Origin: Brassica napus
Taxonomy: Eukaryota > Streptophyta > Magnoliopsida > Brassicales > Brassicaceae
Direction of reading: 5' to 3'
DNA: 64,000 nucleotides
Assembly (NCBI RefSeq): GCF_020379485.1
Contig: NC_063452.1
Span: 25,116,770 to 25,180,769, forward strand
Shown: positions 45,138 through 56,919 of the stretch, in pieces
Numbering within the stretch: the first letter of the stretch is position 1
Layout: each line of letters starts with the position of its first letter
Program-made: the position numbers and the translations under genes
The notes under the pieces: generated by a model
What the model was told of the DNA's origin: nothing
Databases searched by the model: none
The model's input: the letters and a program-made list of their open reading frames with translations, nothing else

Positions 45138-46789
45138 TATAGGATGTTAAGAATCGGTTGTTATAGTTACCTATATTGTAGATATTGATATATTCATTGT
45201 AAATCTGGTATCAAGTATATTAGATCGATGATATTGTTTAGGTTGTTATGTAAAATAAAAAAAATTTTACGTGTTTCTGTTTCGAAAATATAGGAAACAA
45301 ATTGAGAAGGTCAGGGCAACAATAAATATGTGAGCTTGATCTCCAAGCTTTAAAATAAATGCTTAGAATATCCTATATGTTAGTACACTCACGAAAATTA
45401 TATATTCTTTAAAGTAGATATTGCTTTGATTAGTTATAACATAATAGGAATTAATCTTTATTTAATTTGAATTGTTAACAGAATAGATGTAGATATCTAT
45501 TGTTGCAACTGAATGTAGGTATTCTAAATTTCTTATAGACGTTAACAACGGACCAACTTCATCTTCTCTAAATGCATCAATGTCTTCAGTAAATTATTAA
45601 CATAGTTTCAGAGCTTACAATCCAATAATCTTTAGTAAATGGTAAGACAACTAAATAAACGTAATTGTATCAAGCGACCATTATTTTAATATTGTCTTCT
45701 GCTTTCATTGACTTGAAAAACATAAATGGACGTTAACAATGGACCAACTTCATCTTCTCCACACTAATCAATGTGTTCAGTAAATTATTAACATATGTTC
45801 AGAGCTTACAATCAAATAATCTTTAGTAAATATTGTCCGCAAACACAACACTACAAAAATACAATGATTAAACAAATAATCTGGGAAGACGTCTGTTCAT
45901 GTCAAACTTTACATGAAAACCACAAACTCTCGTGAGTTATAGAGAGTTATATCTAAGCGCATAGAGATTTATAGATTTATATGTCTCTCGAAAAGATTTT
46001 TTAATAATGTCTTTTATTTAATATAAAGATTACTAATGATTGAAAATGTAATGTGACCAATTCTAGTAGATAGTCCATTTTTTAAAAAAATCATACATGA
46101 ATGAGAAGTCATGACTTCTGTTTTAATATATAAAATTTTTATTTTATTATTTCATATTATGCAGAAAAATATAAAATAAGTATTTATTCTGCACAAGGCA
46201 CAGATATTAACCTAAGTATGTATCTCTTTAATAATTTTAAATCTTAAACATTTTCTAAATCTCATGCCAAAATAAAAGAAAGAAATGAGAATAAACTCGA
46301 AAATTAATATTTATATCGAGCAATAACAAAAATGATACAAAAAGAGAAAAATATCGAAGATAGATAGGATTGACACGTGAACGTAAACTTCTCGTAACCA
46401 TAATTAACTTTTAAATTACTAAATCATGATATAAAATCGAGCTGGCATAGTTTCATTGTAACCAAATAGTAGGCATGAGATTCTTCGACCTAACCGTTAG
46501 GTTTTTATGCGATAAATAATTTTTTGACCTAAAATATTTTTAAAAATGAGATCAGTTCATTAGTAAACAAATTATGCAATTAACAAAAAAGTTTTTAAAA
46601 ATTGTTTAAGGGCCAAATATATTAATTCGATCAATAATATAATTTTTTTTCCATACGATATATTTTAAATAATTTTCAAATAAATTTACCCTGCGCCTTG
46701 CGCAGGTCTTATCCTAGTGTGTTTATTATCCTCAAGACAGTATTATTATTATTGATTGTAATCCAGTGGCTTTGGCATTTTAATCGAAA
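45138..46789. other. AT-rich DNA with a partial duplication and Helitron ends
   Basis: No gene is supported. A third, truncated relative of Helitron copies A/B is seen at about 46060-46131 (GACTTCTGTTTTAATATATAA). A plus-strand Helitron 3' end, CCTGCGCCTTGCGCAGG then TCTTATCCTAG before T, ends at 46717. Confidence 0.55.
45541..45832. repeat. Direct duplication of about 105 bp
   Basis: 45541-45645 and 45731-45832 both contain GTTAACAA(C/T)GGACCAACTT, CATCTTCTC, TTCAGTAAATTATTAACATA and ATCTTTAGTAAAT, offset by 190 bp. Origin unknown. Confidence 0.8.
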
Positions 46790-48140
46790 CTAGATTTTGA
46801 TCCGTGCGAAATTTTTTTTATTGATAAACTTATTGTTTGTTAGTTCACTAATATGTTTAAAGCTACGCGTTCGGTTTCGATTCAGTTCTTTTTAAGGTTT
46901 TAGTTCGGTTTCGATTCGATTTTTGATTTTTTGATTTTTTTTATTCAAGAAATATATGAACTATTTAGTTATTTATAAGTTTGAGTTTGGTTTCAGTTTA
47001 GTTTTTTTGGTTTTTAGTTTGTTTTAGATACCAATTTTAAAAACGTGTTAAAATCTTGAGTTCAATTCGGTTCTGTTTTGGTTCTCGCTTTAAGCATAAT
47101 CTTAAATAATTCAGGTAAAAGTCATATTTTATTTTTGGATTAAATATCAGATAATTCAGGTAAATTTAAATATTTCTTATAAGAATATTTGAGTGATTCA
47201 GTTTTTTCAGTATTAATAATTCACATTTTTATTCACATTTTTGAGTGATTCACATTTTTTTGTATTAAGAATATCTATACTATTGAATAGATGAAAACAT
47301 TTGTGATTGTTATAGCGGTTTTGCACCTTGCGTGGATGTGAAGTATTAACGAACCTATATTGTTTGAACCATTTTATTAAGGGGAATTAGTTGAACCATT
47401 TTGTAAATATATTAAGGTAGACAAAATTTCACTGACCATATATTTTATACACCAGTATATGTATTTATTATTTTCAGGATTTAGAGTTTAGGATTATCTT
47501 TCTACATATATACACATTTAGGGACACTGCTCTAAGGTTGACAAATATATAACTGTAAATCATTTTAATATAAACTCCATGGATTATATACAAATATAAA
47601 AATCAATATTGTTAAACTTGTGTATTCAGTAGGTCTGATATGTGTCTGATATGTGTATTTTTAGCTTTACCAGTCAAAACTATGTGAAGTCGTGAACCAT
47701 AAATTGTTAAAACCGTAAGTAAATATTTTCTGATTGCGTAGTCTATATGTCATGTGTTTAAATAATGATAGTTCACTAGTGAATCTCACAATGTTTTGTT
47801 TACATGAAAGAAATGAGTATTATTTATTATTAATTAATATATAGCTAATTATCTTTTAGGCTATATTGTAGATACGATCGGCAAATATATAAGTATCACA
47901 GATAGCTTTGATTCATGTCACAAAAATTTAAAATATTTTATTTAAGGCAAATCTTAGAAAATTTAGGAAATCTAGTTATATCACCTATTAAATTGATTAA
48001 ATCATTGTTAAAGAAATATATGGTAATATATTGTTAATATAAATTTAAGATAAGACCAAAATATTAATAGTCTAGTGAAAAGGTTTAACAACCTTGTATA
48101 ACTAGATTTTTTCAGAGTGATTCTCTTTTAATAGAATAGA
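46790..48140 (-). mobile_element. Helitron D, eroded
   Basis: On minus it begins TCTATTCTATTAAAAGAGAA and ends CGCACGGATCAAAATCTAG, between A and T (46789, 48141). The 3' hairpin is partly eroded. It contains GGTTCGGTTTCGATTC-type repeats at 46860-47100. No coding content. Confidence 0.7.
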
Positions 48141-48289
48141 TATTTACACGGCAAGATATTTAACAAAAATATATCATCCTAGATATTTAACCAGACCATT
48201 GATTATTGATAATATACATACAACGTAACCAATTCCCATTACAAACAAACAATACATTCATGAGACTATACTATATCTCTTCAAATACT

Positions 48290-49243
48290 TCAAGGCAATG
48301 CTCCTATGAGCGTAGTAGAGGATAGTTTCGTATATTCAACATCCCTCAGCGACTCAACGTCTTTGCCTTGGAGTCCCTTACATTGGAAATAGGTAATGGT
48401 GTAACTCACAATCTGAAACATCCTCACTGCAGCGATAGAACTCACAACAACCAAACCGGTGGTTAAGATAACTGCAAATGAACGGTTCAAATCCACCCGC
48501 CTCACTATCTGAACTAAACCGAAGGACACTAAACCGAAGAAAAGATTCAAGAGAAATAGTTTCGGTTTCATCCCTTTAACGATCTTTGCAGCTTTCCCCA
48601 AAGCTTGGATCCCATAAGTTTCCTCAAGTATCGATATGACCAAAGATAGATACCAAACGATAGCTAAATAGGACTCAAACACTGAGAACAGAACAAACAA
48701 AGCCCCAGACTTGGCTGCCAAGTAATCGAATTTTGTAGATAACAAAAGAAGAGGAAAAAGAACTATGACGAAGAGAAACCAATAGCCAAGACTGAAGAGA
48801 ACGATGTAGAAACTGGTCACAAGAGGTCCCTTCCAAGATTTAAGGGTCAGAGCAGGGAAGTCTTTGATCTTCACATTCTCTTCTTTATGAGTAAGAGCTG
48901 AAGCATGGACGATGACTAGAACAGATAAAAGGTTGATGATGGAGGAGACTGCGGCAAATATGTATGAAGACACCACAAATTGTTGAAAATCTTGAAAGAC
49001 TTTCATAAGATGGGCTAAGTATTCTGGGGTGCTTGGATCCATCATAGGTATCAGACTTGATTCTTGAATCAAGTTTGTTATCTCGGGTTTGATGGCAAAG
49101 ACGTTGAACAAGTAAACTAAACCATTTAGAAACAGAGGGATTACCAAGACAGAGAACATCAGCTTCTTGTTCTTGAGAAAGAGTTTGCCAGATTCATGTA
49201 AGATACACATAACCTCTTTTAGAACATTCAAGAAGGAAGCCAT
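48290..49243 (-). CDS. Six-helix membrane protein of a plant-specific family
   Basis: A single intact exon of 317 codons. ATG 49243 lies in the context AGCCATGG on the plus strand. The protein is strongly hydrophobic with about six membrane segments, near residues 29-52 (LMFSVLVIPLFLNGLVYLF), 88-113, 141-168 (VLFSLGYWFLFVIVLFPLLL), 179-206, 228-246 and 254-280. The N-terminus MASFLNVLKEVMCILHESGK and LKNKKLMFSVLV recall, from memory, Arabidopsis At2g18690-like transmembrane proteins of unknown function. No catalytic motif is visible. The gene is isolated between a Helitron cluster and a young Copia element and shows no damage, which suggests it is under selection. Confidence 0.85.
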   Translation of the reverse strand: MASFLNVLKEVMCILHESGKLFLKNKKLMFSVLVIPLFLNGLVYLFNVFAIKPEITNLIQESSLIPMMDPSTPEYLAHLMKVFQDFQQFVVSSYIFAAVSSIINLLSVLVIVHASALTHKEENVKIKDFPALTLKSWKGPLVTSFYIVLFSLGYWFLFVIVLFPLLLLSTKFDYLAAKSGALFVLFSVFESYLAIVWYLSLVISILEETYGIQALGKAAKIVKGMKPKLFLLNLFFGLVSFGLVQIVRRVDLNRSFAVILTTGLVVVSSIAAVRMFQIVSYTITYFQCKGLQGKDVESLRDVEYTKLSSTTLIGALP

Positions 49244-49336
49244 GGGGTCTCAAGAGAAATAGAAATGAAAAGATTTTGAATATTGGTTTTAGAAATGATG
49301 GTGAGGGTTTAAGATCATACATTCATTACCCATCTG

Positions 49337-49345
49337 CTTATATAG
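49337..49345 (-). promoter_or_regulatory. Likely TATA box of the membrane-protein gene
   Basis: The minus strand reads CTATATAAG about 94 bp upstream of the ATG, a normal distance for a plant TATA box plus a short leader. It lies between two direct copies of CCCATCTGCTTAT. Confidence 0.6.
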
Positions 49346-50275
49346 TATACCCATCTGCTTATCCTGCATCCACAGACCGAGACCAAGTCTACAGGGCCAC
49401 AAATACCACCTATATATTTTCTCCAAAGTCAAAAGAAAGAAACAAAGACTTAGACGAATTCAAGGTCAAGAAACCGAATCATATATAATAAGAGTTGTTA
49501 AAGAGATGAAACATGTTCAAATGTACGTGATCAACACTCAATTCAAGCAACACCGCATAAAAAAAAACGAAACGTCTACATCATCTATATAGACATCTTT
49601 TAAGAGACCTTAAGAATTATATAAACCAGTGAAGCAAATGGTCCGGAAAAGGGCATATTTCGACCTGTAAAATTTCAGTCGTGCCTTTTCATACTCAAAC
49701 AAATGATTATCCGATCCAAATTTTTCAACGTAACACAAAACCTACTTTGACTAACAAAACTTTACTCGAACGTTAACTATGTAGGATTCGAACTCTGGTG
49801 TTAACACTTCTCTAGCTTCTAGCTTGACCACTGGGACAAAGCACATGCGACTGACGATAAGACAGCATAATACATTATATACAAATTAACTCTTTTCTTC
49901 TTCATTCTCCGCATAATCTTCAACTATGGTTTCAGATTCCAACAGATCTGGATCCTGCGGCAAACCGTGAAATAATCTTGATTTTAGTAACAATCTCTTC
50001 CCTAATTTCATAGAATCTGAGATTCAAAACCAGTCTTCACAGTCAATATGTTTGGATAACTCATGTTCTTAAATACATCAATGACATGTTGATGAACGAA
50101 TTCATGGAGGATTCTGCTTGTTACATGACAATTTAGCCTGCAAGTTGCGGAGAGATCTTTTCACGAGTTACTCAAGCAACCATCTTCGGAGTCTGGTCAT
50201 AATTCAAGTTATACCGGTGAGGCGGCGACCAAGATTGCTGGTTGAAAAATGTGTAGTCTCCGAAACAACAAAGTT
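49346..50275. other. Promoter-distal and intergenic DNA with a SINE-like head
   Basis: At 49789-49850, read on minus, TGTCCCAGTGGTCAAGC followed by AGAGTTCGAATCCTACAT resembles the Pol III A and B boxes of a tRNA-derived SINE. Tail and target duplication were not fixed. No protein gene is supported. Confidence 0.5.
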
Positions 50276-50280
50276 GATGA

Positions 50281-50534
50281 TGTTATAAAAAGAACTGGAA
50301 TTTTTATTATATCGCAGGAATTTAAATAAAGCAAAATTTTATACCCGTACGAAGAAGATAATACTGATAAGAAGAAAGGATGTGTTATTGAAGGAGAAGG
50401 ATGGTGTGTTTACAAACGAACGCAAACGTTCGTATATATAGAAGGAAATTTACTGTGCAAATAGTGCAGCGGACCCCACATCTTTTTATATTTTCAACGA
50501 AAGCGGCTCATCTTTTCTTTTGTCTTTCGTAACA
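50281..50534 (-). repeat. 3' LTR of the young Copia element
   Basis: TGTTATAAAAAG...TTTCGTAACA; followed inside by CTCCCCCTTGGGG, the polypurine tract on minus. Confidence 0.95.
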
Positions 50535-50679
50535 CTCCCCCTTGGGGGCCGGTGTCACTATCCGCTCTCGCTTAACGTCTTTGTTGCCTCGTTAAAAACC
50601 TTTCTAGGAAAACACTATGGGAAAAACCATAGTAAGGTAAAAAGAGTACAACTACGTAAGCTCCCCCTCGAATGAGCAG

Positions 50680-53600
50680 TCATAGATCCTTCTGATGACG
50701 CATTCCAATGTTGTGGATGTGTTTTCTGAATACCGAAGTCGGAAGTGATTTTGTGAAGAGGTCAGCTGCATTGTCGCATGATTGGACATATCTTACTTCA
50801 ATCTCTTTCTTCTTCACGAGCTCTTGAGTGTATGAGAAGAACTTCGGATGAATATGCTTCGTTCTATCGCTTTTAATATATCCGTCCTTTGTTTGAGCAA
50901 CACATGCTGCATTATCTTCATATAGAATAGTTGGCTCCGTATTTTCGTCAATCCCGCTGCTTGAACAGATGTGTCGGCTCATTGATCTCAGCCAAACACA
51001 TTCTCTACTTGCTTCATGGAGTGCAATGATCTCAGCATGATTTGAAGAAGTAGCCACAAGCGTTTGTTTCTGAGAACGCCAAGATATAGCAGTGCCTCCG
51101 ATCGTAAAAATGTATCCTGTTTGCGATCGGGCTTTGTGTGGATCTGAAAGATATCCTGCATCTGCAAAACCAACCATTTGACCTTTTGAACTTTTAGGAT
51201 AAAACAAGCCTAAATCAATGGTCCCTTGGAGGTAACGAAAAACATGTTTAATCCCATTCCAATGTCTTCGAGTTGGAGATGAGCTGAATCTTGCCAAAAG
51301 ATTCACAGCAAATGATATATCAGGCCGTGTACAATTTGCAAGGTACATCAGCGCTCCAATTGCACTTAGATATGGTACTTCCGGACCAAGTATCTCTTCT
51401 TTCTCCTCAGGTGGTCGAAATGGATCACTTTCAATATTAAGTGACCTAACGACCATCGGGGTGCTAAGAGGAGTTGATTTATCCATGTTAAATCGTTTCA
51501 ACACTCTTTTAGTGTATGTGGATTGATACACAAATATACCATTTTGTGAATGTTCTATTTGTAGGCCAAGACAATATTGTGTCTGTCCAAGATCTTTCAT
51601 CTCAAATTCTCCTTTGAGATAGTCTGATGCCTTTTGTATTTCTTTTGAGTTCCGATAATGTTAAGATCATCAACATATACCGCGATTATTACAAATCCGG
51701 ATATTGTTTTCTTGATGAAAACACATGGGCATATAGGATCATTCACATATCCTTCTTTTGTTAAATGATCACTGAGACGATTATACCACATACGTCCAGA
51801 TTGCTTTAACCCATATAATGATCTTTGCAATTTTATTGCACATAACTCTTTAGGTTTGGAACTTAATGCTTCTGGCATTTTAAATCCATCAGGAACTTTC
51901 ATGTAGATATCAATATCTAATGATCCATATAGATAAGCTGTAACAACATCCATGAGACGCATCTCTAGATTTTTATCAGCTGCTAGACTCATCAGGAATC
52001 TAAATGTGATGGCATCCATAACTGGAGAATACGTTTCTTCATAATCGATTCCAGGTCTTTGAGAAAAACCTTGAGCCACTAGACGAGCTTTGTATCTCGT
52101 AATCTCATTTTTCTCATTTCGCTTTCGAACGAAAACCCATTTGTACCCAACTGGTCTCACATCTGCAGGTGTGAGCACAATAGATCCAAATACTTTTCGT
52201 TTATTAAGCGAATCAAGTTCAGCTTGTATTGCATTTTTCCATTGTTCCCAATCATGTCTCTTTTGACATTCATAGACAGATTTTGGTTCTGGATCATCGA
52301 TTTCTTCATTTATTTCACTTGACACAATATATGAGAAAGCATCATCAAGGTCATTTTGTTCATTTCTATTCCATATCCTTTTATTATGGATGTAATTAAT
52401 AGAAATCTCATGATTATCTTTCGATTCATGATGCTCTGATTGATGATGCTCTGATTCATCAGAATCCTTATCATTTATTTCTTCCAAAATATTTTCTGCT
52501 ATTTTGGGTGCATCATATATTTCAGCTTTCTTCTGTTTCCTAGGATTCTTATCCTTAGAACCAACAGGTCTACCACGCTTCAGGCGTGTTTTTGGCTCTC
52601 GTGTGTCATCCTCCTTTTCTTGTTCATTTGGCATTTTGATACGAGCAGGAGCATTTGCAGCTGGTATATGAGATTTAGTTACCGTCTTGGTATCTACAAA
52701 TGCATCAGGTAGCTGGTTAGCTATACTCTGTAAATGCATAATTCGTCGAACTTCTAGTTCTGACTCTTTAGTGGGAGGATCAAGATATAACAATGATGGT
52801 ACACTCCATTTTATATCACTTCCAACATTTTTGTTTTCTCCCCCTAGAACTGGGAATACATTTTCGTCAAAATGACAATCAGCAAAACGTGCTGTAAAGA
52901 CGTCACCAGTCTGTGGTTCTAGGTATCTAATAATTGATGGGGAATCAAAACCAACATATATTCCCAATCTTCTTTGTGGTCCCATCTTTGTACGTTGTGG
53001 TGGTGCTACAGGCACATATACCGCACAACCAAAGATTCTAAAGTGGGAAATGTTTGGTTCTCGACCAAACGCTAACTGTAGTGGGGAATACTTATGGTAT
53101 GCACTCGGTCTGATCCGAATGAGTGCTTCTGCATGCAAAATGGCATGTCCCCATACAGAGGTTGGAAGTTTTGATCTCATGATCAATGGTCTTGCAATCA
53201 ATTGCAGACGCTTAATTAAAGATTCAGCCAAACCATTTTGCGTATGAACATGAGCAACCGAATGTTCAACTTCAATTCCCATTACCATACAATAGTCATT
53301 GAATGCTTGGGATGTGAATTCACCAGCGTTGTCTAGTCTAACTCTTTTAATAGTATAATCAGGAAACTGCGCTCGCAGTTTGATTATCTGAGTTAGAAAT
53401 CTCGCAAATGCCACATTTCGAGATGATAATAGACAAACGTGTGACCATCTACTGGATGCGTCAATTAATACCATAAAATAGTGGAATGGTCCACAAGGTG
53501 GGTGTATAGGTCCACATATATCGCCTTGAATTCTTTCAAGGAACTTTGGTGATTCTTTATCGATTTTGGTTGGCGATGGCCTTACGATCAATTTTCCTAG

Positions 53601-54236
53601 AGAACATGCAACACATGTCATTTTATTCCCTTGAGAAATCTCCTGGATTTTCAGTGGATGACCATGTGAACTTTCTATGATTTTACGCATCATTGTAGTT
53701 CCTGGGTGGCCAAGGCGATCATGCCATAACGTGAACTCTTCTGGGTTCCGTTCTACTACAAGATTTGATTCGATCTCATTGATATAAGTATGATGTAACC
53801 CCGAAGGAAGCTCTGGAAACTTTTCCAATATGTGTTTTCTGCCACATTTCTCAGAAGTTACATACATGTATTTCTTTCCATCCTCAGTTGCAGACTGAGT
53901 ATCATATCCGTGAAGATATATGTCTTTAAAACTCAACAAATTCCTTTTAGAACTTGGAGAATATAGAGCATTATTTATGGAAAATTTTGTTCCATTCGGT
54001 AAAGTAAAGTTTGCTTTACCAGTTCCTTCTATCACGTCTGCAGGACCTGATATTGTATTGACGACAATTCCTGTCGGTTTTATATCAGAGAAATATCTCT
54101 TTTGCCTCAGAATAGTGTGTGCCGTTCCACTATCTGGTATGCATATTTCACGAATCCGTTTCTTAGATTTTGCTCCATTAGCATTCTGATCTATTTCTGA
54201 AATTGTCATAAATATAAAAGGAAACATAAAATTCAT
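50680..54236 (-). pseudogene. Copia Pol (protease, integrase, reverse transcriptase, RNase H) with one frameshift
   Basis: The first frame, 54236-51597 (879 codons), contains the protease site PDSGTAHTIL, the pre-integrase segment LWHDRLGHPGTTMMRKI with CVACSLGKL, and the integrase core (GDICGPIHPPCG, RLDNAGEFTSQAFNDY, HTQNGLAESL). Reverse transcriptase follows (YKWVFVRKRNEKNEITRYKA, YGLKQSGRMWYNRL, AVYVDDLNIIGT with the YVDD active site). The frame then breaks near 51641-51648 by what looks like one missing base. The rest of RT and RNase H continue in the second frame from 51600 (MKDLGQTQYCLGLQIEHSQN, YEDNAACVAQ, KHIHPKFFSYTQELV) to 50680. Everything else is open, so the lesion is recent. 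Confidence 0.93.
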
Positions 54237-54386
54237 TCATATAAGGAAAAACACAATAATTATACATTACGGTGACGTTAAAAACATCATTATTTGTTTA
54301 ACAGGAAATGTAATAATTATACATGACAATATTGAAAACTATTCAATATTCTTATTATAAGCATTTCGGCTCTCTTCAGGAGTAAT

Positions 54387-55355
54387 CTAGTCCAGCTCAT
54401 TAGCGAAGTCGGAGGCATCGAGGTATGATGTCCCTTCAAAGTTTTCAGTGAGGTTCACTTCTTTAGCTTTGCCTTTCGTGGACTCTTGATATAACTTACA
54501 GAGATGTGAAGGAGTACGACAGGTACGGGACCAATGTCCTTTACAACCACATCTGTAACACACTGTCTCACGTTTCTGGGTGGTATCCTCTTGAGTTTCT
54601 TTACCCTTGGAAACTTGCCCGGGTCTAACCCACTTGTTAGATCCCCTCCATTTGGGATTGTAAGTTTTTCCACGTTTGTTGTTGAAACGGCGGCCATGAC
54701 CTCGATTGGCCTGGTTTCTCCTTTCCGAATTTTCTATCGCCGTAGCATTCACTTCAGGGAATGCTTTGGCTCCCGTAGGTCGGGAATTGTGGTTTTTGAT
54801 CAAGAGCTCATTGTTCTTTTCAGCTAACATGAGCGCAACCATCAGTTCAGAAAATCTCGTGTACCCACATTTTCTGTAAATTTCGGGCAAGAAGTGAAGC
54901 TGTTTGTGGAAAATGATATATGTTTTATTCATCATTTCTGCCTCAGAGACAGGATTACCACAATACTTCAGGAGTGCAACTATCCTCAGGACAGCGGAAT
55001 TGTAATCCTCAACCTTTTGAAAATCTTGGAACCTCAGATTTTTCCACTCTTCTAGAGCGTGAGGGAGGTTGATTTGTCTCTGGTTATCGAACCTTTCTTT
55101 TAAAGTTTGCCACAGTTCAGCTGGGTCCTCGACGTTTGCATAGTCGTGCGTTAGATTTTCATCTAAATGCTTCTTCAGGAAGATTATCGCTTTGGCTATA
55201 TGCTCGGGTGGTGATTTGTTACCGATTACAATTGTTTCGGTTATCTTTTTCATCACCAGATATGGTTTATATGGTTTCACGTTTGTGACCCACCCGACGT
55301 AATTTTCGCCAGTTATTTGCAGGGCCGGGAACTGGAGTTTCTCGATGTTTGCCAT
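54387..55355 (-). CDS. Copia Gag, intact
   Basis: 322 codons from ATG 55355. The N-terminal and central parts are the Copia Gag/UBN2 fold (ALQITGENYVGWVTNVKPY, HALEEWKNLRFQDFQKVEDY). Next comes a basic, Asn/Arg-rich linker and the zinc knuckle CYRCGCKGHWSRTC (CX2CX4HX4C), then an acidic end. It ends in TAG about 150 nt before the pol frame opens, so pol expression would need stop bypass or separate initiation. Its product packages element RNA in cytoplasmic particles. Confidence 0.93.
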   Translation of the reverse strand: MANIEKLQFPALQITGENYVGWVTNVKPYKPYLVMKKITETIVIGNKSPPEHIAKAIIFLKKHLDENLTHDYANVEDPAELWQTLKERFDNQRQINLPHALEEWKNLRFQDFQKVEDYNSAVLRIVALLKYCGNPVSEAEMMNKTYIIFHKQLHFLPEIYRKCGYTRFSELMVALMLAEKNNELLIKNHNSRPTGAKAFPEVNATAIENSERRNQANRGHGRRFNNKRGKTYNPKWRGSNKWVRPGQVSKGKETQEDTTQKRETVCYRCGCKGHWSRTCRTPSHLCKLYQESTKGKAKEVNLTENFEGTSYLDASDFANELD

Positions 55356-56208
55356 TTGTATTTCTAAAACACAAAATAATAATTTTATTAGAACTTCATA
55401 ATTTAAAAACCGTTTACATTAATCATGCAAGCAATTACAAGGAGAAGTGATGTAAAGAAAATTAAACCGATATTCATCTTAAATTCACTCGGAGTAAATT
55501 CTCCAACGAATAAACCATAAATAGAAACACAAACAAAAATGACACATAAAAACAAAAGTGCGCGAATCATCTTTCTTGAAATGAAAAATCGGAGGAGAGC
55601 GATTTGAAATTTTTTTTTTTTTTTGAGAGAAGATGAAATGTTTTGGATGATGAAATAGAGTGAAAATGAGTTGTATTTATAGATGAAAATTACTGTTCAT
55701 GACCGTTGGAGAAAGGGGAAATTTTTGAAAAATTTTCTTTGTGACCGTTGGGGTTAAATCGAGTGCACTAAAAATCAGTCTGAAAATATCGTATTAAACA
55801 GTCAATCAAATCTATAAAATTTCATAAAAGTAAAAATTATGGCAATGAAATATTTATGTTATGACAACAAATCATGCGACGGCTCAGCCGATCAATGCAG
55901 AGTAATAAATAAATTATACGGCGGCTCGGCAGACCAATTAATAACAAACAGATATAAGGCGGCTCGGCCGACCAATAAATAATAAACAGGATATAAGGCG
56001 GCTCAGCCGACCAATAAATAATAAACAGAATATAAGGCGGCTCGGCCGACCAATAAATAAATTAAATTATTAGTAAATAATATAGGCGGTATTCCGGCCA
56101 TTATAACATAATATAAATAATAATAGAGGCGGTATACCGACCATTATAACAAGGTATAAATGATACAAATAAATTTTACCGAATCGCAGAGTGATCGTGC
56201 TGATAACG
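55356..56208 (-). other. Copia leader with tandem GGCGGCTCGGCCGACC repeats
   Basis: At about 55875-56150 there are five to six imperfect units of roughly 40 bp built from ATAAGGCGGCTCGGCCGACC and AATAAATAATAAACAG; later units drift to GGCGGTATTCCGGCCATTAT. The strongly GC-rich core CGGCTCGGCCG is palindromic. The rest is AT-rich leader without coding frames. Confidence 0.85.
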
Positions 56209-56462
56209 TGTTATAAAAAGAACTGAAATTTTTATTATATCGCAGGAATTTAAATAAAGCAAAATTTTATACCCGTACGAAGAAGATAATACTGATAAGA
56301 AGAGAGGATGTGTTATTGAAGGAGAAAGATGGTGTGTTTACAAACGAACGCAAACGTTCGTATATATAGAAGGAAATTTACTGTGCAAATAGTGCAGCGG
56401 GCCCCACATCTTTTTATATTTTCAACGAAAGCGACTCATCTTTTCTTTTGTCTTTCGTAACA
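56209..56462 (-). repeat. 5' LTR of the young Copia element
   Basis: Same length as 50281-50534. Differences seen are single G/A changes, which suggests a recent insertion. Confidence 0.95.
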
Positions 56463-56535
56463 GATGAAAAGTTTTTTTTTTCAGAATACATATAACTATA
56501 TGATATAATATAAAAATTGTCGACTAATTTTAGAA

Positions 56536-56700
56536 ATGTGATTTGGTCGAGTGGTCTTTGAAGTAGGCGAAGGATGGCCTTACACTAGGGTTCGAGTGGT
56601 CGAGTGGTCTTTGAAGTAGGCGAAGGATGGCCTTACACCAGGGTTCGATTTCCTAGGCAGCCGTTGTTAAAGTGTTTTATTCTTTTGTTAAAACGACGTC
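56536..56700 (+). mobile_element. tRNA-derived SINE with duplicated head
   Basis: TGGTCGAGTGGTCTTTGAAG (A-box-like) and GGGTTCGATTTCCTAGGCAG (B-box-like) occur in the order of a Pol III promoter. The segment GTGGTCTTTGAAGTAGGCGA to AGGGTTCGA is present twice in tandem (about 56550-56594 and 56603-56648). The tail runs to a T-rich area near 56700; a target duplication was not found. Confidence 0.6.
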
Positions 56701-56919
56701 GTTTTGGATATATAAACATATTTAACGTTTTACTAATGTTTGGTTAGTTCAAAGTAGGTTTTTGTGTTAAGTTAAAAATGTACTTATTATTTATTTGGGT
56801 ATAAAAAATCGAAATATGTCAGTTTCCCCAATTTCATCAAGAATAAGTCATAAACTATAAGCTAACATGTTACATCCTTATCAAATTCAACTTTACACAT
56901 CAGACTACTATTTGAGCAA

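Larger units (their letters stand above)
50281..56462 (-). mobile_element. Young Ty1/Copia LTR retrotransposon
   Basis: Two 254-bp LTRs (50281-50534, 56209-56462) differ at about five positions by eye. A perfect target duplication GATGA lies at 50276-50280 and 56463-56467. Gag and pol are on minus and nearly intact. The 5' leader has GGCGGCTCGGCCGACC tandem repeats. The primer-site region next to the 5' LTR reads CGTTATCAGCACGATCACTC on minus, sharing TTATCAGCACGA with the Copia element at 25.3 kb, so the two are related lineages. Confidence 0.95.

Noticed and set aside
49789..49850. tRNA gene
   Set aside because: A- and B-box-like words only; no cloverleaf can be folded, so a SINE head is more likely.
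56543..56660. Tandem pair of tRNA genes
   Set aside because: The repeated units lack acceptor and anticodon stems; they are SINE heads.
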